In this document: positions 51,388-64,000 of the stretch, piece after piece
Layout: the number at the start of each line of letters is the position of its first letter
How positions within the stretch are numbered: the stretch's first letter is position 1
DNA from: Plantago elongata
Taxonomy: Eukaryota > Streptophyta > Magnoliopsida > Lamiales > Plantaginaceae
Assembly: GCA_036897095.1 (NCBI GenBank)
Contig: JAYMSP010000001.1
Coordinates: 62,001-126,000, forward strand
DNA length: 64,000 nt
Direction of reading: 5' to 3'
Program-made: the position numbers and the translations under genes
Notes under the pieces: model-generated
The model's database searches: none
The model's input: only the letters and a program-made list of their open reading frames with translations
What the model was told of the DNA's origin: nothing

Positions 51388-54300
51388 TCAAAGCAGCACT
51401 TCTATGTCAGCATTGTTGAGTGGAGTGTCTGTTGCACTTCCAGAAGATCCCTCCGTCCGCATCCTGTTGCGTTCACACCAACACGAGTATTCAGGGAGCG
51501 GCCCATGTTCTCCAATGACCCAGGGGTGCTGTGCAACATCCTCCAATGTCAATCTTTGTGCTGGATCTACACAGTATAGGTAGTTTAGAAACATAAACAC
51601 TATCATGAACCATGAAGCAATGAAACTGAGTCATTGACCAACCTTTGCAAAGAAGGCCCTCAAGTAGGTTTCTCAATAAAGGATCCATCTCATCAGGCAG
51701 CCACAGTGGGTCATATACTATCTGAGGAACAAACATGAACAATAAGAATCAGGATGGAGATAAATTATTAACACAGGACGATAGTATTAAACTTCCTACT
51801 AGACGATTTACACCGAATCTACGTGTTATTTTCAATGTGTTACAACAAAAAATTGTGTTTCCAGAAACTCTGCAATGAAATCAGCCAAGAAATGAGGGGT
51901 GCACAGACCTTATCGTAGGTCTCCTGAAGAGTCTCTCCAAGAAATGGGTATTTCCCCAAAACCATACAATACAAAGTGACTCCAAGCGCCCATGTATCAG
52001 CAGCTTTTCCATGATAAGTTAGACCTGCACACATGTGTGGATTTACTTCAGAAGTCTTCCCACATTATATGATAAATTGTGCTGTGTCAAAGTTTGTCCT
52101 GGTAAGAGGGAAAAACTAACCTAAACAGCACTCAGGTGCGGTGAACACTGGAGTTCCAGGAGAACGGCGGAGCTCATCATTACCATCCTGTTGAAACAGG
52201 TGATGAACGAAATTTATTAATTAATGAGGACAAAGGATACACGTTTGGTCCGTGGAAACATTTTAGCGAAGAACAACCATATGCTAGGAATGTAAACACA
52301 ATTCATCACAGTGCTGCTCAGAGTGAGCAATTCAATAACGACTAAGGACCAGAGAGCGAAAAATTATCGAGGTACTGCATCATGAAACAGAATATTACCT
52401 AGACCTCATCTATAAACAAAGTAAAGTCAGACTGAATTGACCCACATCGAGTATAAGCGATGTGAATGAATTCGACTATGTGGTCTAAGAGTCGGGTTTG
52501 GGTAATCATATTTCGAAACAAGCTCTATAAATAAGAAGTTAAGCATGTGCGATTATTGTCACCCAACAAGATTATACTAACTTCCTGTACTTATACCATG
52601 TAACGAATATTACAGATAACGATAAATTAAATCATTAACTAACTCTCTGTCTTTCAATACAACCAAAAATAATTGATATACAAATACTAAGTGAAGTTTG
52701 GTTATAAGATATTGATATGTTAGTTTCAATTCTACCTGCTTCAATATTTGTTAGTACAAGAGTGTTTTGTATATTCCAAATAATAGGTGTCTGCTAAAAT
52801 ATCCCATACCTCACCTCTGTATAAATTAAATCAGTAGGTGAACCAGACATTGTTATCATATTTTGCTGAACGACACGGGACTTTTTTCAAAATAAAATGC
52901 ATCTTGAGATGGCTTTCTAGGACTGACATCTAAAACCATTAGGTAAACATCCTTCTTCTGGTGTATAACATATCAATCACTTCTAAAAATTTATTCACAA
53001 CAAGGGAAAAAGAAAGGTCTAGCAACCATTAATTTTCACCTTTAACAATACAGACATTAAATTGGGAGCAATGTGCAAGTAAAATCGTCATCCAGGAGAA
53101 AAGGCAAAACTCCCATCGACTAGCAAACTACACTTGCTCACAAGACCAATATAGAACAAGGAAAGAGATGAAAATAACTCAACCGATTCAAGTGAAAAAA
53201 GACTTTGCATAAGTACATCATCAAATTGGTCATTTCGTTTACTATTTGTAAGCCAAAATTAAAATTATAAGCCAAACCCAGTAAACCCAGTGGCAGAGTA
53301 CATTGCACTGTTGTACATTGTACATGGATTGATGCACTCTCAAGGAGTAAGGTGTCTGTGAGCTGTGCCTATGTACTTGTCTTATCCTAAATGATAAAAT
53401 AAAAATATTCCATGACAAGAAAAAGCGATTTTGTAAACCCCCTGGAGGATAAAACACATGCATATGATGCTCAAATAAGCCACTAGTTGAGATGGTAAGA
53501 TCGTTTACCTCGAAAACCTGGCTCACACTAAAATCGCCAATCTTGACTCTGCCGGAAGCAGTAACTAATAAGTTATCGGGCTTAATATCTCCATGGACAA
53601 TGCTCTGTCATGTGCCAAAACAAGAACACTACAGCTTGTGAGAAATGCAGCAAGTAGATGTAAATTAAGCTACGCAAATGGAAAAGAAAATCATCGTTCC
53701 AAAATACACTATTAAAAGCCATCATGTAGTGAGGGTCAGAAAAAATTTAATTGCCCTCCCTCTCTCTAAGCACAACTGAACACAACAAGGTTAAAAGTGG
53801 AAATATACATTTCTAAATGTAATATATAATGAGAAAGATTTGAAGTGAAGAATGGTATCATACATGTGCATGAAGATACATCAAACCAGATACTACATCA
53901 CGTAAGTATTTCCGTGCGATATTATCTCCTAGGCCTCCTGGAGGTCCAGCACCCTCACAGACCCATTTGCCTTCCACATATTCAAGAACTGAACCAAAGT
54001 ATCATGGCAGTCAAATAACCAACCAACACAGGGATTGGGGTGAGGCCGTGAGGGTGGGAAGAAAAAGGAGTAAAATTGCTTACCCATGTAAAAATTATCT
54101 GTAGTTGGGTCATCAATAACCTCAATTAGGTTGACTATATTAGGATGGCTCAACACTTTCATGATTAACACCTGAAAAAGCATGCCACTCTACAAAGTTA
54201 GAAGCAAGACGCAAAATACATTATACATTTATACTATCTAATCTGAATTTATATGGTAAACATGCTGCCAATAACATGACAAAGTACCAATGATGAATGC

Positions 54301-56276
54301 TATGCACCAAAAGAAATAAATCAATCAAACAACAAAGCATAAAGAACGGTCCATCCAAACTTCTATGATAGATTGCTACGGTAATGATAACATACCAATG
54401 AAGAACGTAATTGTTGCTCAAGAACATAATTGTAAGCACCAGAAAAAATATAATGCAAAACAACAAGAGACCATGGAAACAAAGGAAGGAATGAGTCGCA
54501 GAAGAAAATGTTCAATAGTCCATAAATAATCATAAGTGGAAGTACCACATAGGTTAGCTAAAAGTAAAAATAGGGCAGTAAGGAGTGGCATATTGCTACA
54601 TCACAACTAAAGGTGAAAATAGAGCAGGAAGCAGTGGCAATGGGACTACATCAGTCTTCCATACATGATCATCAAGGACTACATCACAAGATCATAAGTA
54701 CAACCCATGCCCTGCAGGTCAATGGGAAATAATACATGCAAGTACCTCACGCAACACATCCGTCATTGCAGTTTCTGAAGGTGCGACTCGTAGCTTCAAT
54801 AAATGAGATTTGTGAAAGGCCTGTGTCCAAAGAATTGAAAGAGCTCATTATATCACATGTAAAACACGTCTTCAGATTTCCGAGGCCTAAATTTCTTGTG
54901 TTCACATACACCAATCAGATAATAGTAGACCTAACATCGCTCAGCCTTGCTGGTTTAAATAAATCCCACTGAATCAGCCACATTCACTCATCCAGAAATT
55001 TAAACCCAAATCGGATCTTTAGTTATCACGTAACACAGAGAATTAGGGATAATAAAGTTACTTTTTATTTAGATATTCAAAAGGCAAATTTTTGCAGCTT
55101 CAAGCAAATATGCAGAAAATATATTCTGTAAGTTTTATTGAATTCCTGTGAACACGAGAATAGAACACAGTGTTACCTTTATCGCATAATATTTTCCATC
55201 CAGACGGTTTCGGTAGAGAACCTGCAAATTTTTGCAAAGCCACAGGATTAGGTGTTGAATTTATCAAGAATAAAAACAAATCAATATAATTTAGCAGTGC
55301 CATACCACTTTTCCGTAGCTGCCTGCACCAATCTTACATTCACGGGTGTATTCATTCACTGTCCTGATCCCATTATCATCCTGAAAGTATACAAGTTATA
55401 CAGGTATATAAGGTATGTAGTACTACTGAGCAAAGAAAGAAGGTGACATGCATTGCACGAAAGAACATACCATACCATAATAAAATCGCATGAAAGCTTG
55501 TTTTTACCAACATATAGCATACATTCTCCTATTTGCTACCGCACCTCACTTAGTAATCAATTTAGTTTTCCAACAAAAGCGGTTTTTACTAATATGTATT
55601 GAGAGATTGAAATTGGAATCACGAGTCTTTTGCCAGATCGGCAAACAAAAGGGCACAATAAATCAGTTTGCTTGGCGCAAAATGAAGCCCTAAAACATTT
55701 GCACAAGATCTCTGGCAGTGATCACCAAAATACACAGGGAACTTTTAACAGGCGGTGCATATAGTCACACAGTCCCTATGACTGGTGCATGTAATTTATC
55801 TAAATCTAAAAGTTCTATTCTTGAGTAACATAACAAAAGGTCTTTTAGTTTCAAAGCTTCACATGATGGGCTAGTACAACCCTGTCACAAACTTGTATCT
55901 TGTCATTGCTTTCTTTGAAGATCAAACAGAGGCATACCTCGGAGCGGATAACAGTGTGGGTCTCTTTGACAGGGATCTCCCTGCAAATCAATCCATGCTG
56001 CAACCGGTGCAAGAGAATCTCTTCGGATCGCTTAGTTGGGCTACGAAACTCATAGTCCTCCCCATTATTCCCTGTATCCGTCATATCCCCATTAAAGAAC
56101 TCTTCATCCTCTTCCACTTCATCATCATCACCCAACAGGCACTCCTGAGAGGGGTGATTGTTTGCAACTAAACGAGGTTTCACCACCTTCTTAGTCTTTC
56201 TCTGAAATGTGAAGCCAAAACACCCACAACAATCCATCTCTTTCACTTTCTCTATCGAATTTCTCCTAAAAAACAT
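51388..56276 (-). CDS. SnRK1-activating protein kinase (GRIK/SnAK type)
   Basis: Upstream kinase that phosphorylates the activation loop of SnRK1, the plant energy-sensor kinase; the family was found through geminivirus Rep interaction. Eleven exons: 56276-55938, 55380-55306, 55221-55177, 54820-54746, 54171-54084, 53988-53864, 53604-53509, 52187-52121, 52024-51909, 51721-51643, 51566-51388. They total 427 residues. The N-terminus has a Cys-rich start (MDCCGCFGF), an acidic stretch and RSEEILLHRLQHGLICREIP. The kinase domain shows IGAGSYGKV (130-138), Lys153 in YAIK, HGDIKPDN (253-260, HGD instead of HRD), DFS (273-275, instead of DFG), PGTPVFTAPE and HPWVIGEHG. These variants are normal for the family. 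The ATG at 56276 is preferred; MDCC lies a little downstream. A likely 5' UTR intron runs about 56345-56990 (GGACAG|GTAAAT, CGCAG|GTTCTG). GRIK1 and GRIK2 orthology is not separable. Confidence 0.93.
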
Positions 56277-59200
56277 CTCTAACCAAAACTCTCGCCCAAC
56301 AATATACACTAGAAGCTAAAAGATACTCGTTTGCAGAACCTGCGATGGAGATAAAATAAATCAACCACATGTTTAGACAACACTATACTGAATAATAAGA
56401 TTAGTTCCCACATCATGTAATTATAATCCCTGATATTATAACTAGTTTAATTGATTGAACACTACGATGGCATGTCACCCAAGTACTTTCATGACAATTT
56501 TTTCCTAGCAACAGCAAATTTATATAACAACCACCTTCTCGGTTTGTCAGAAACAAGGGAGTTGGACTGTCAAAAGCCCGATGAGCTACTGGACTCCAAC
56601 GGATGCCATTCAGCAAAATGATAAAAACAGCTGATCCCACTGCGTTTCAAAGACAACATGGCTGATCCTCCAGTGTACCAATTCCAATGGGGTCCAGCAA
56701 ACAATGAAATGAACTGAAGGTCAGTAATCAATTGCTCTTCCCCTTACCTAAGAGGCTAAAACAACCACACCTTGACCTTCTGCTACACAACAAAACACGA
56801 GAAATAATGACACAAAATTAGAGCTTTCGTACCCGTCAACTTGCCAACAGTAACACAATTATTGAACAAAACAACCAACATCATTGCATACAAGATATAT
56901 TAAACAAATTAAACAAACCCAATCAACAGAACCTCAAAAAAATTAAAGAAAATGCCTGTAACAACAAAAAAGATTAAATTTTTATTTACCTGTCCTTTAA
57001 CAGCTTCAACAAGAAACAAGAAAAGCCCTAGTTCACCAAATAAATAAACGATCTGATCAAATTGACAGATAACCCAACGATGGAAGCAAGATAAATTAAA
57101 CGCAAATTGAAGAAGTGAATTCAATGGAATTCAAAATTCTTCAAGAAGTGAGATGAAACGGGAGAGAAGGGTACGGAGAGGAAATTTAGGAAGCGAATCG
57201 AAAGTACAGGGAAAGGGATTTGTTGGGATTGGAAACAGAAATATTTTTGGAGTTTAATAATCGAGTTTGCTGAAACTGATGAAAGAGATTGGTTGAGTTT
57301 GAAACTTTGAATGAAGCTGAATTGGGTTAGGGTCGGGACTCTGGGTCGTGTTAGGTTCGAAAAATTGAACCACTTGTGGTCTCCTAGTGAATGGACAGAT
57401 GGGTATAAGAGGGAATATTCTCTAGTTTTAATGATTGTCGTGTATTATTCTTGCGGTGTAGAATTAACATAATTTCAAAGATGTCCTGGGTGATGGTTTA
57501 CTTGAATTTGTAAGGTCTCATACTCCAATGTCTAAATCCCACAATGTCCCTTATTTGATGTTTAATATTTTTATTTTTCATTGAAACATTGCCTTGAATG
57601 GAGGAATTTGTTTGGATACACTTGTTGACACCAACCGGCAACCACCATTGACCGGTGGATATCTTATCCCCACATTCACGAGTACCATTATATGCTTATA
57701 CAGTCTAAATACACACTACACAAATTAATTATTGAATTAGTGATGAAAGTTTACAATTACTCGTATGATAATCTACTTTAAAAAATTTAGTGTATGAGAT
57801 ATCACCACGAATTACTTACAAGTCATGGTTATTTTAATATTCCTATAGTTGTTATAGTTTAATGATGTAATGGAAAATTTGGTATGCAATTTCATATTCT
57901 AGGTTGATATTGGAAAACATACTAAAATAGCATTTCATATAGAGTAAAAATGATGAATTAATTTACGAATTCATTTATTTTTGTAAAAGTTAAAGAATAT
58001 TAATAAATTATTAGCTTGTTACGAATTTGAATCTTTAACCAAATAACTCATAAAACTTTCACATGTTATAACAACCATTAAACTATAAAAAATTATCTTA
58101 AAAAAGTTTTTATAAATATTTTAATTATATCAACTCATACTGATATTATAACCGAGTCCTAAATACTGCATTAAAATCTGGAAAAGACACATGACCAATA
58201 ATCATATATTTTTTTAATTTTAAATGTCTATAACTTAAAAATAAAGAAATGACAAGATTAAATAAAAATTACCAACAACTATATATTTTTTAGATATATA
58301 AATATAGACCGCACTTGACTATGTTTGAATTATTTTTTCGAGATTTATAAAAATCACTAACAACTTTATTTGAATCTTAATAAATTGTAAAACGAGTTCA
58401 AAAGTAAAATTTTATTATATTGGGACAATAATTAAATTAGCAACATGATATGATAATCATATAGGGTAATCGGGTCGGGCATCCATCATACACATATACC
58501 GAATAATGGGTATGGTTACTGTGTATTGCTTACGGATAGCAGACATTGAACACGAGTACCGTGCAATGGATGCGGGTGATGGGCGGATACCAGGTAATGA
58601 GTATGATTGTCGGACATTGCTTACGGATACATAACATCAAACACGGGTGACGAGCATCGGATACGGATATCGAGCATCGAATTGGAATACTGGTCTGGAC
58701 ATCGGACACATACTGGGGAATGGTTCCAGTTACAGGCCATTGCTTAAGGATATCGAACATCAAATACGGGTACCGTGCATCGGAGACGGGTGACATAATA
58801 TCGGACACGGAGAACGAGCATCAAATACGGATACCAGACATCAAACACGAATATCGAGCATCGAATTCGGATACCAGTACTTTTTAATATAAATGATTAT
58901 TCTTATATATTCAAGATGTTTGTAATAGTGTTGAAAAGTTAAGACTAATATCATTGTATTTTTAGAATTGTTTTAACAATTTTTAAGATTCAAATAAAGT
59001 TGTCAATGATTTTTATACACATTAACATAATAATTCAAACATTGTTGAGAGTGATATCTATTTATAAATCTCGTAAATATAAATTTGTTTGGTGATTTTT
59101 ATTTATTTTTTAAGTTATAAACATTTTAAAGTGGACAAAATTAAAATTTCGAAAAAAGAAAAATGATAAATGAGAACGTGATATGTGTCAATAAAAAGTA

Positions 59201-59574
59201 AGAGATTTGAAGGTGTTTATTATATTTTAATGGATAAATATATATATTAAATATTAAAATTGTACTGATTTGATGAAATTAATTTTACAAAAAAATGTAA
59301 GCAAGTTGGTATTCCATGACCAACTATACCGTCTCCACTTGTAGTATTTATCCAACGCTATTTTCCGTTTTTGGATATGACACATGACCAACTAATGACT
59401 CATAAATAGCATATTCCACTTGGGCCGAAGTAGACCAGTTAACGACTAGTCCATCCATAAACCCAATAATGACTATTGACTAATCCACAGAACCACTCGC
59501 AGCTCGTCATCACCATTTGGCGGCTTGTACATTTCTCTCCGATCAAGGTACAACCAAATCAAAACAAATCGACA
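56277..59574. other. Divergent region between the kinase and PDX2
   Basis: 56277 to about 57250 holds the kinase 5' UTR, probably with one intron, and its promoter. 57250-58440 and 58890-59460 are AT-rich with no gene seen. A degenerate minisatellite lies at 58460-58885. The PDX2 promoter and 5' UTR precede 59575. Confidence 0.5.
58460..58885. repeat. Degenerate minisatellite of GGATACGGATATCGAGCATC-type units
   Basis: Short units such as CGGATACGGATATCGAGCAT, CATCAAATACGGGTACCGTG and CATCGAATTCGGATACCAGT follow each other with much variation. A longer marker, CATTGCTTACGGATA (TTAAGGATA in the last copy), recurs near 58523, 58615 and 58738. The segment is clearly more GC-rich than the DNA around it. 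Confidence 0.8.
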
Positions 59575-62500
59575 ATGGCTATTGGCGTTCTCGCTCTGCA
59601 GGGATCATTCAACGAACACATTGCAGGTATCGATTCTGTTCACCTCTCATTTCTACATACAGTTGTACTTTGCGATTCTCATGACTGATCATGAGCTTTT
59701 CTGCGTTTGAATTGATCAGCACTGAGGAGAATTGGAGTGAAAGGAGTGGAGATAAAGAAGCCGGATCAGCTACGGAATGTGAGCGCTCTCATTATTCCAG
59801 GTGGAGAGAGCACCACCATGGCCAAGCTCGCCGAGTTTCATAACCTGGTAACTGCCTTTTTTTTTTTTTTTATTTCTATTTTGTTGGCATTTAGTTAAGA
59901 ATTGACTGAATTGTGAAAGCTAGTTATCAGATATTCAGATTCGTGTAACTGTGTCTTGTTCTACTCGATGATTTGAATTCGGAAGCATACAGCAACTAAT
60001 TTAAGCTACACAGTATCATGTAGATGTTAGAGGTGACTGTTATGAGTTTATGACAATGCTCACTGTAAACTCTAGAAGCATGAATAACCGGTGCAATTTG
60101 CCGAGTATTGATATTGGCGAGTGACCTTGATAGTGATTTTAAGGAAGACGATTTTAGAACTTGGGAAGCATACAACTAATTCAAGCTACACATTATCACT
60201 TAGATGGTTCAGAAGCTTCACACATTGTGGTGGCTGTTATGAGTTTATGACAATGTCTCATTGTAAACTTTAGAAGTATGTCTGGCATTTAACAGCTGGT
60301 GCATTTGCTGATTCTGAGTGTTGATATTGGCGGGTGATCTTGATAATGATCTAAGGAAGATGATTTTAGCTTGTGTGCTGATGGTGTAGTGGTCATTGAA
60401 AATGCTTTTTAATTTAAAAATAAATGAATGCCTTTATTAACTAGCATGGCATTACACTCATAGGGGGTTATAAGAACACATGAAGGTGCTTTTGAATTGA
60501 CATGATAAGCATTATATTTAAGGATAGCGTCACAGATGAAATCTAAAAAAGTGGTATTTAGAAGCTGTATGGACAAATAAGCAAAGCTAGAAGCTATCAC
60601 AGATACAGAGTAGTTATCGGATTGCCTGATATTAGAAATATGATATGTCTGGTCTATCCTGGAGTTTGTAAGTTGATGTTTACCACCACGCATCAATTAG
60701 GGTGAGAACTACGTTACCCAGATTTGGCATCAAGTGACCAACAGGTCCGACACAGGTGTGTGTATCTGGGAGTTGCTATCTCATGAGAACATTTTGCTGT
60801 CTGCCCTACTATAAAGGTATCTATTGACATACCCATGTCAGAGTGTCCGACATGGGCATGCAGGTGGAATTGAAGAGTTCAGGTAACATAGGTCCTGATG
60901 TGGTGTAAGCCTGGAAGGGATTATATTTAGGAAAGAGCTGAACTGAATCTCTTATGGGTCCTTTCAACTTCTAACCAATTGGCAAACTACAGTATGTACT
61001 TGTCTAATTACAGGCTACACAAGGCACATGCCATTTTCCTAAATTTGGAGGATGAAGTGTGAAACGTTTTAACATCCTTTTACTGGAACAGGATGGAAAT
61101 TGTATATTTTGTTTCTGAATATTTATTTCAGGCACTATAATTGTCTTTCTCATGTTGCAATACGTTTTCCAGTTCCCACCATGCATGAATTATGGTGAGA
61201 ATGATCACATCTGATGTTTTTTTTTTGCAACTACAGTTCCCGGCACTGAGGGAATTCGTCCAGATGGGAAAGCCAGTTTGGGGAACATGTGCAGGCCTCA
61301 TCTTTTTGGCTGATAAAGCAACTGGTAAGTCCCTACTGTTATCACATTGACGTGCTAAGGGTTAGTCATACTGATTCAAATTTTCAAATACCTGTGTTAG
61401 ATGGTGCGTACAACCTCTAAAATGAGGAACATATATTATCTGGTTGTTAAGTTTATGGCATGTCTATTTTCAGGGGCGAAAACTGGAGGGCAGGAGTTAA
61501 TTGGTGGTCTTAATTGTACTGTGCATCGTAACTACTTTGGCAGTCAGGTACTTCATTAGGATTTTTCTACCCTGTATCAGAACTTCACAAATATTTTGTT
61601 TTACTATGCAGCATCAGTGCAATGTGTTAATGGTGATTCATATTCAAGTCCATTAAACCTTTTCCCTGATTAATCCAAGGCAATTTTTTTTTTAATTGAA
61701 TTCAACTTACTGTTTAATGTAAATTGTTAAGCCTGTATGCTTTTCTGTACCATCTGTGAATCGTAACTTGGAACTGAATTTATCATCTATATGAGCCTCA
61801 TTTAACTGTGGGAGTTAAAAGACCAAGTCTGATAAAATCAGTACGCTACTAAGCTGTACATGTCTATGATTAGTGAGAGTAGCTAAGAGTCCTTTTTATA
61901 TGATTAGGGAACCAACCAAGAATAATGTGTCATTTGAAGTATAGATAGACTGTTTCAAATGGTTCTGTCCTATGTATATGCCTCGAATAATTACATCACT
62001 TCAGTAATTCAGTTACATAACCTAGTTCTACGATAACCAAAATAAAATAAGTTTATAGGTGGTATAGATTCAGAATACTTCCCTAGCCAAAATTTATTTC
62101 AGTTCTATTATTTTCCTTCTACGAGTTCTAGATCAGCCGGGAGTTTATGGTCTGTGAATGTGAGCACTCTGGGAATCATTATTTTTCCGAAGAGAACTCA
62201 GTAATTTATGCGTTTCTCTGAAACTAGGTCCATCTCAGTGGAGCATTATTGAGATCAGCAGTTTTTGTCCTATCAAATTTTCATGAGAAATTTTCGTGGA
62301 GGACTTGATTTTCATAAACTATAGGAAATTCCACACAGGAGTGGAATTTCCAGATCATATTAGTATATATTGGATGAGTGTGAGAATGGATTTTCCTCAT
62401 ATTAAGGAAAAGCATGATTTTTACAAGAATTTCACAATTTTCATTTGCTACGCTTTAAATTTCCACACATTAAATGTTTTCTATAATCTAAATCAATGTT

Positions 62501-63117
62501 ATTTTTCAGCTACAGAGTTTTGAGGCTGAGATTTCTGTTCCAGAAATTGCAGCCACAGAAGGAGGGCCATCAAGCTTCCGTGGTGTGTTCATTCGAGCCC
62601 CTGGAATTCTTGAAGTTGGTCCGGGAGTACAAGTTTTAGCAGAAGTTCCTGCTCCCGACAAAACTTCTAAGCCTGGTTCTGCAGCCGGGTGCCTTGAGGT
62701 TAGTGTAATAATTTATTCAAAAACGAATTTTATGCTGCTTCTATTTTTGGGTGGGTGAATACATGCCATTATATCATTTTAAAAATTAAAAATCTCGGTG
62801 ATAATATTCTTCAGGACAGTGCTGGGTCTGAGAGAGTAATTGTTGCTGTAAAGCAGGGAAATTTGCTAGCAACTGCTTTTCACCCGGAGCTGACTGCAGA
62901 TACTCGATGGTACTTGTCTTATACTTTCAAATTGTGATATGTTTCCTTGTTAGCTTTCTAATTGTGAGAATTTTTTTGCAGGCACAGTTATTTCTTAAAG
63001 ATGGTGAATGACCCAAGTGAAGATGTATCAAGTAGCATCTCCTTGTATGGCAAGAAATCAAGTAGTTATGAGCCACCTAAATATGAACTCCCGATATTTC
63101 AACAATATTGGGAATGA
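59575..63117 (+). CDS. PDX2: Pyridoxal 5'-phosphate synthase glutaminase subunit PDX2
   Basis: Class I glutamine amidotransferase (PdxT family) that hydrolyses glutamine and passes ammonia to PDX1 for de novo vitamin B6 synthesis in the cytosol. Seven exons: 59575-59626, 59720-59847, 61237-61324, 61474-61547, 62510-62698, 62815-62909 and 62982-63117, giving 253 residues (Arabidopsis PDX2 has about 255). Seen: [17 protein letters not shown] at the N-terminus, PGGESTTM, the nucleophile Cys78 in [11 protein letters not shown], the HRNYFGSQ motif, and the His200/Glu202 pair in AFHPEL. The catalytic triad is complete. The plant-type C-terminal extension ends [12 protein letters not shown]. Intron 2 (59848-61236) contains an internal tandem duplication. 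The ATG at 59575 is the family start, with no targeting peptide. Confidence 0.97.
59978..60380. repeat. Tandem duplication inside PDX2 intron 2
   Basis: Two diverged copies, about 59978-60155 and 60160-60380. They share GGAAGCATACA with CAACTAATT, then CTGTTATGAGTTTATGACAA, then ACTGTAAACT or ATTGTAAACT, GATATTGGCG and AAGGAAGA(C/T)GATTTTAG in the same order. The second copy is longer by several small insertions. Confidence 0.8.
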
Positions 63118-64000
63118 ATGGCAAGGTTGGATTAAGATGTTATATATTTATTACTTCAAATGTGTTGTTGCATACTTGCATGTAATAGTAATTGTAATAT
63201 GTCATTTTCGCTTATGCAGAGATGCCTACAAATGGTCGGCAGGTGAAGATATCTCTGTGCTGATAGCTGATGAAAGGTAATTGCTTCTGTTTTGAGAAAT
63301 ATTAGTATTGCTGTTGTTGCCATCCAGTCGTAGGTTACGGGACGATGCAATAACATAAAGTGTATTAGCTTTGTATTTGGAGCAATTAAGATTCTGTGAC
63401 ATTTTGTCCAAGAAAACAGCTCACAGTTTACTTTACTGGGTCAATGTAGTTTAGTGATAGAGAGACACTTGTGGCACAATTCAAGTGGAAATGTAAGAAT
63501 GTTTAAATATTTGTTGGATCCTGTGTAGATCACATCTGACTCCATTGACCTGATGGATTACTGTGTTTAGGCGTTACATGTTCTAATGTTCTGCCTTTTG
63601 AAACATTTGGCTTGTCCACCTGTTAATTTCTGAATATTACTGGCCTTTTGAGAATTACATAACAGTAACACATCGATCCCTTCAAGTGGGACAAAACCCG
63701 TATTGCACATTAACTGTAAGTGGAAAGAGCATGTAATGTAACTATAGATATCTTTCTGAAGTTTCCTATCAAGTTTAGATTCCCTAGAGTGGTTCGTTGA
63801 GTCAACTGCACTTGCTTTCCTAAAATGCCAAAAGAACATGATATGTACTCTACGTGTCAAATTCATCTTTCTTCGATAAAAATTAAAGTAAGCTGTTCTT
63901 TCTCATGTGAACAAGCAAACTACCTTGAATGAAGGCAAACTTCATGGCTAGACTTCATTACCCTATGCCCCTCCAGGTAGCTATATATGCATCACAGGTG
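63118..64000. other. 3' flank of PDX2
   Basis: Presumed 3' UTR and downstream spacer. The stretch 63221-63278 has a TGCAG acceptor before it and GAAAG|GTAATT after it and could be a spliced 3' UTR exon. No further gene begins before the window ends. Confidence 0.4.

Noticed and set aside
56277-56309. 11-codon N-terminal extension of the kinase
   Set aside because: That reading frame begins with GTG, not ATG, and lies in the presumed 5' UTR; the ATG at 56276 is used instead.

Overview
The window is plant nuclear DNA from a eudicot. It shows AT-rich intergenic DNA, split genes with GT-AG introns, plastid and secretory targeting signals, and degenerate short transposons. Subterminal repeats built on ACTGAACT hint weakly at Caryophyllales, but the sequence does not settle the family.

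Ten protein genes are supported. (1) A KDEL-tailed protein disulfide isomerase (PDIL1-4-like, +, 5' end outside the window). (2) A small proline-rich AGP-type membrane protein (+). (3) HDS/IspG, the plastid MEP-pathway iron-sulfur enzyme (-, 19 exons). (4) A short plant-specific protein of unknown function (-). (5) RuvB-like 1/RIN1 (-, 12 exons). (6) A Y3IP1-like photosystem I assembly protein (+, intronless). (7) A membrane RING-CH E3 ligase (-). (8) A CCCH-finger TrmA-type RNA m5U methyltransferase (C3H24-like, -). (9) A GRIK/SnAK-type SnRK1-activating kinase (-). (10) PDX2, the glutaminase subunit of vitamin B6 synthase (+). Exon joins were worked out by hand from splice sites, reading phase and known family sequence.

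Region by region: 0.16-3.5 kb is PDIL. 3.5-11.4 kb is a transposon-rich gap with a 1.1-kb inverted-repeat foldback, two decayed Helitron pieces and Stowaway-like MITEs. 11.8-12.35 kb is the AGP gene. 13.6-19.6 kb is HDS. 19.6-23.1 kb is a gap. 23.1-28.6 kb holds the unknown gene and RIN1. 29.9-30.7 kb is Y3IP1. 31.6-35.3 kb is the RING-CH ligase. 35.3-40.7 kb is a gap with a three-copy tandem repeat and MITEs. 40.75-45.9 kb is the methyltransferase. 46-51.4 kb is a rearranged gap with a B3-like gene remnant and many local duplications. 51.4-56.3 kb is the kinase. 58.46-58.89 kb is a degenerate minisatellite. 59.6-63.1 kb is PDX2.

The genes do not form one pathway. They are housekeeping, plastid and signalling genes kept together by descent. 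From memory of Arabidopsis gene order, PDX2, GRIK2, the RING-CH gene, HDS and PDIL1-4 lie in the same order on chromosome 5 (about At5g60540 to At5g60640), so this looks like a conserved microsyntenic block. No clearly new biological system was found. The most unusual items are three introns with GC donors, the large foldback, and the rearranged 47-50 kb island.
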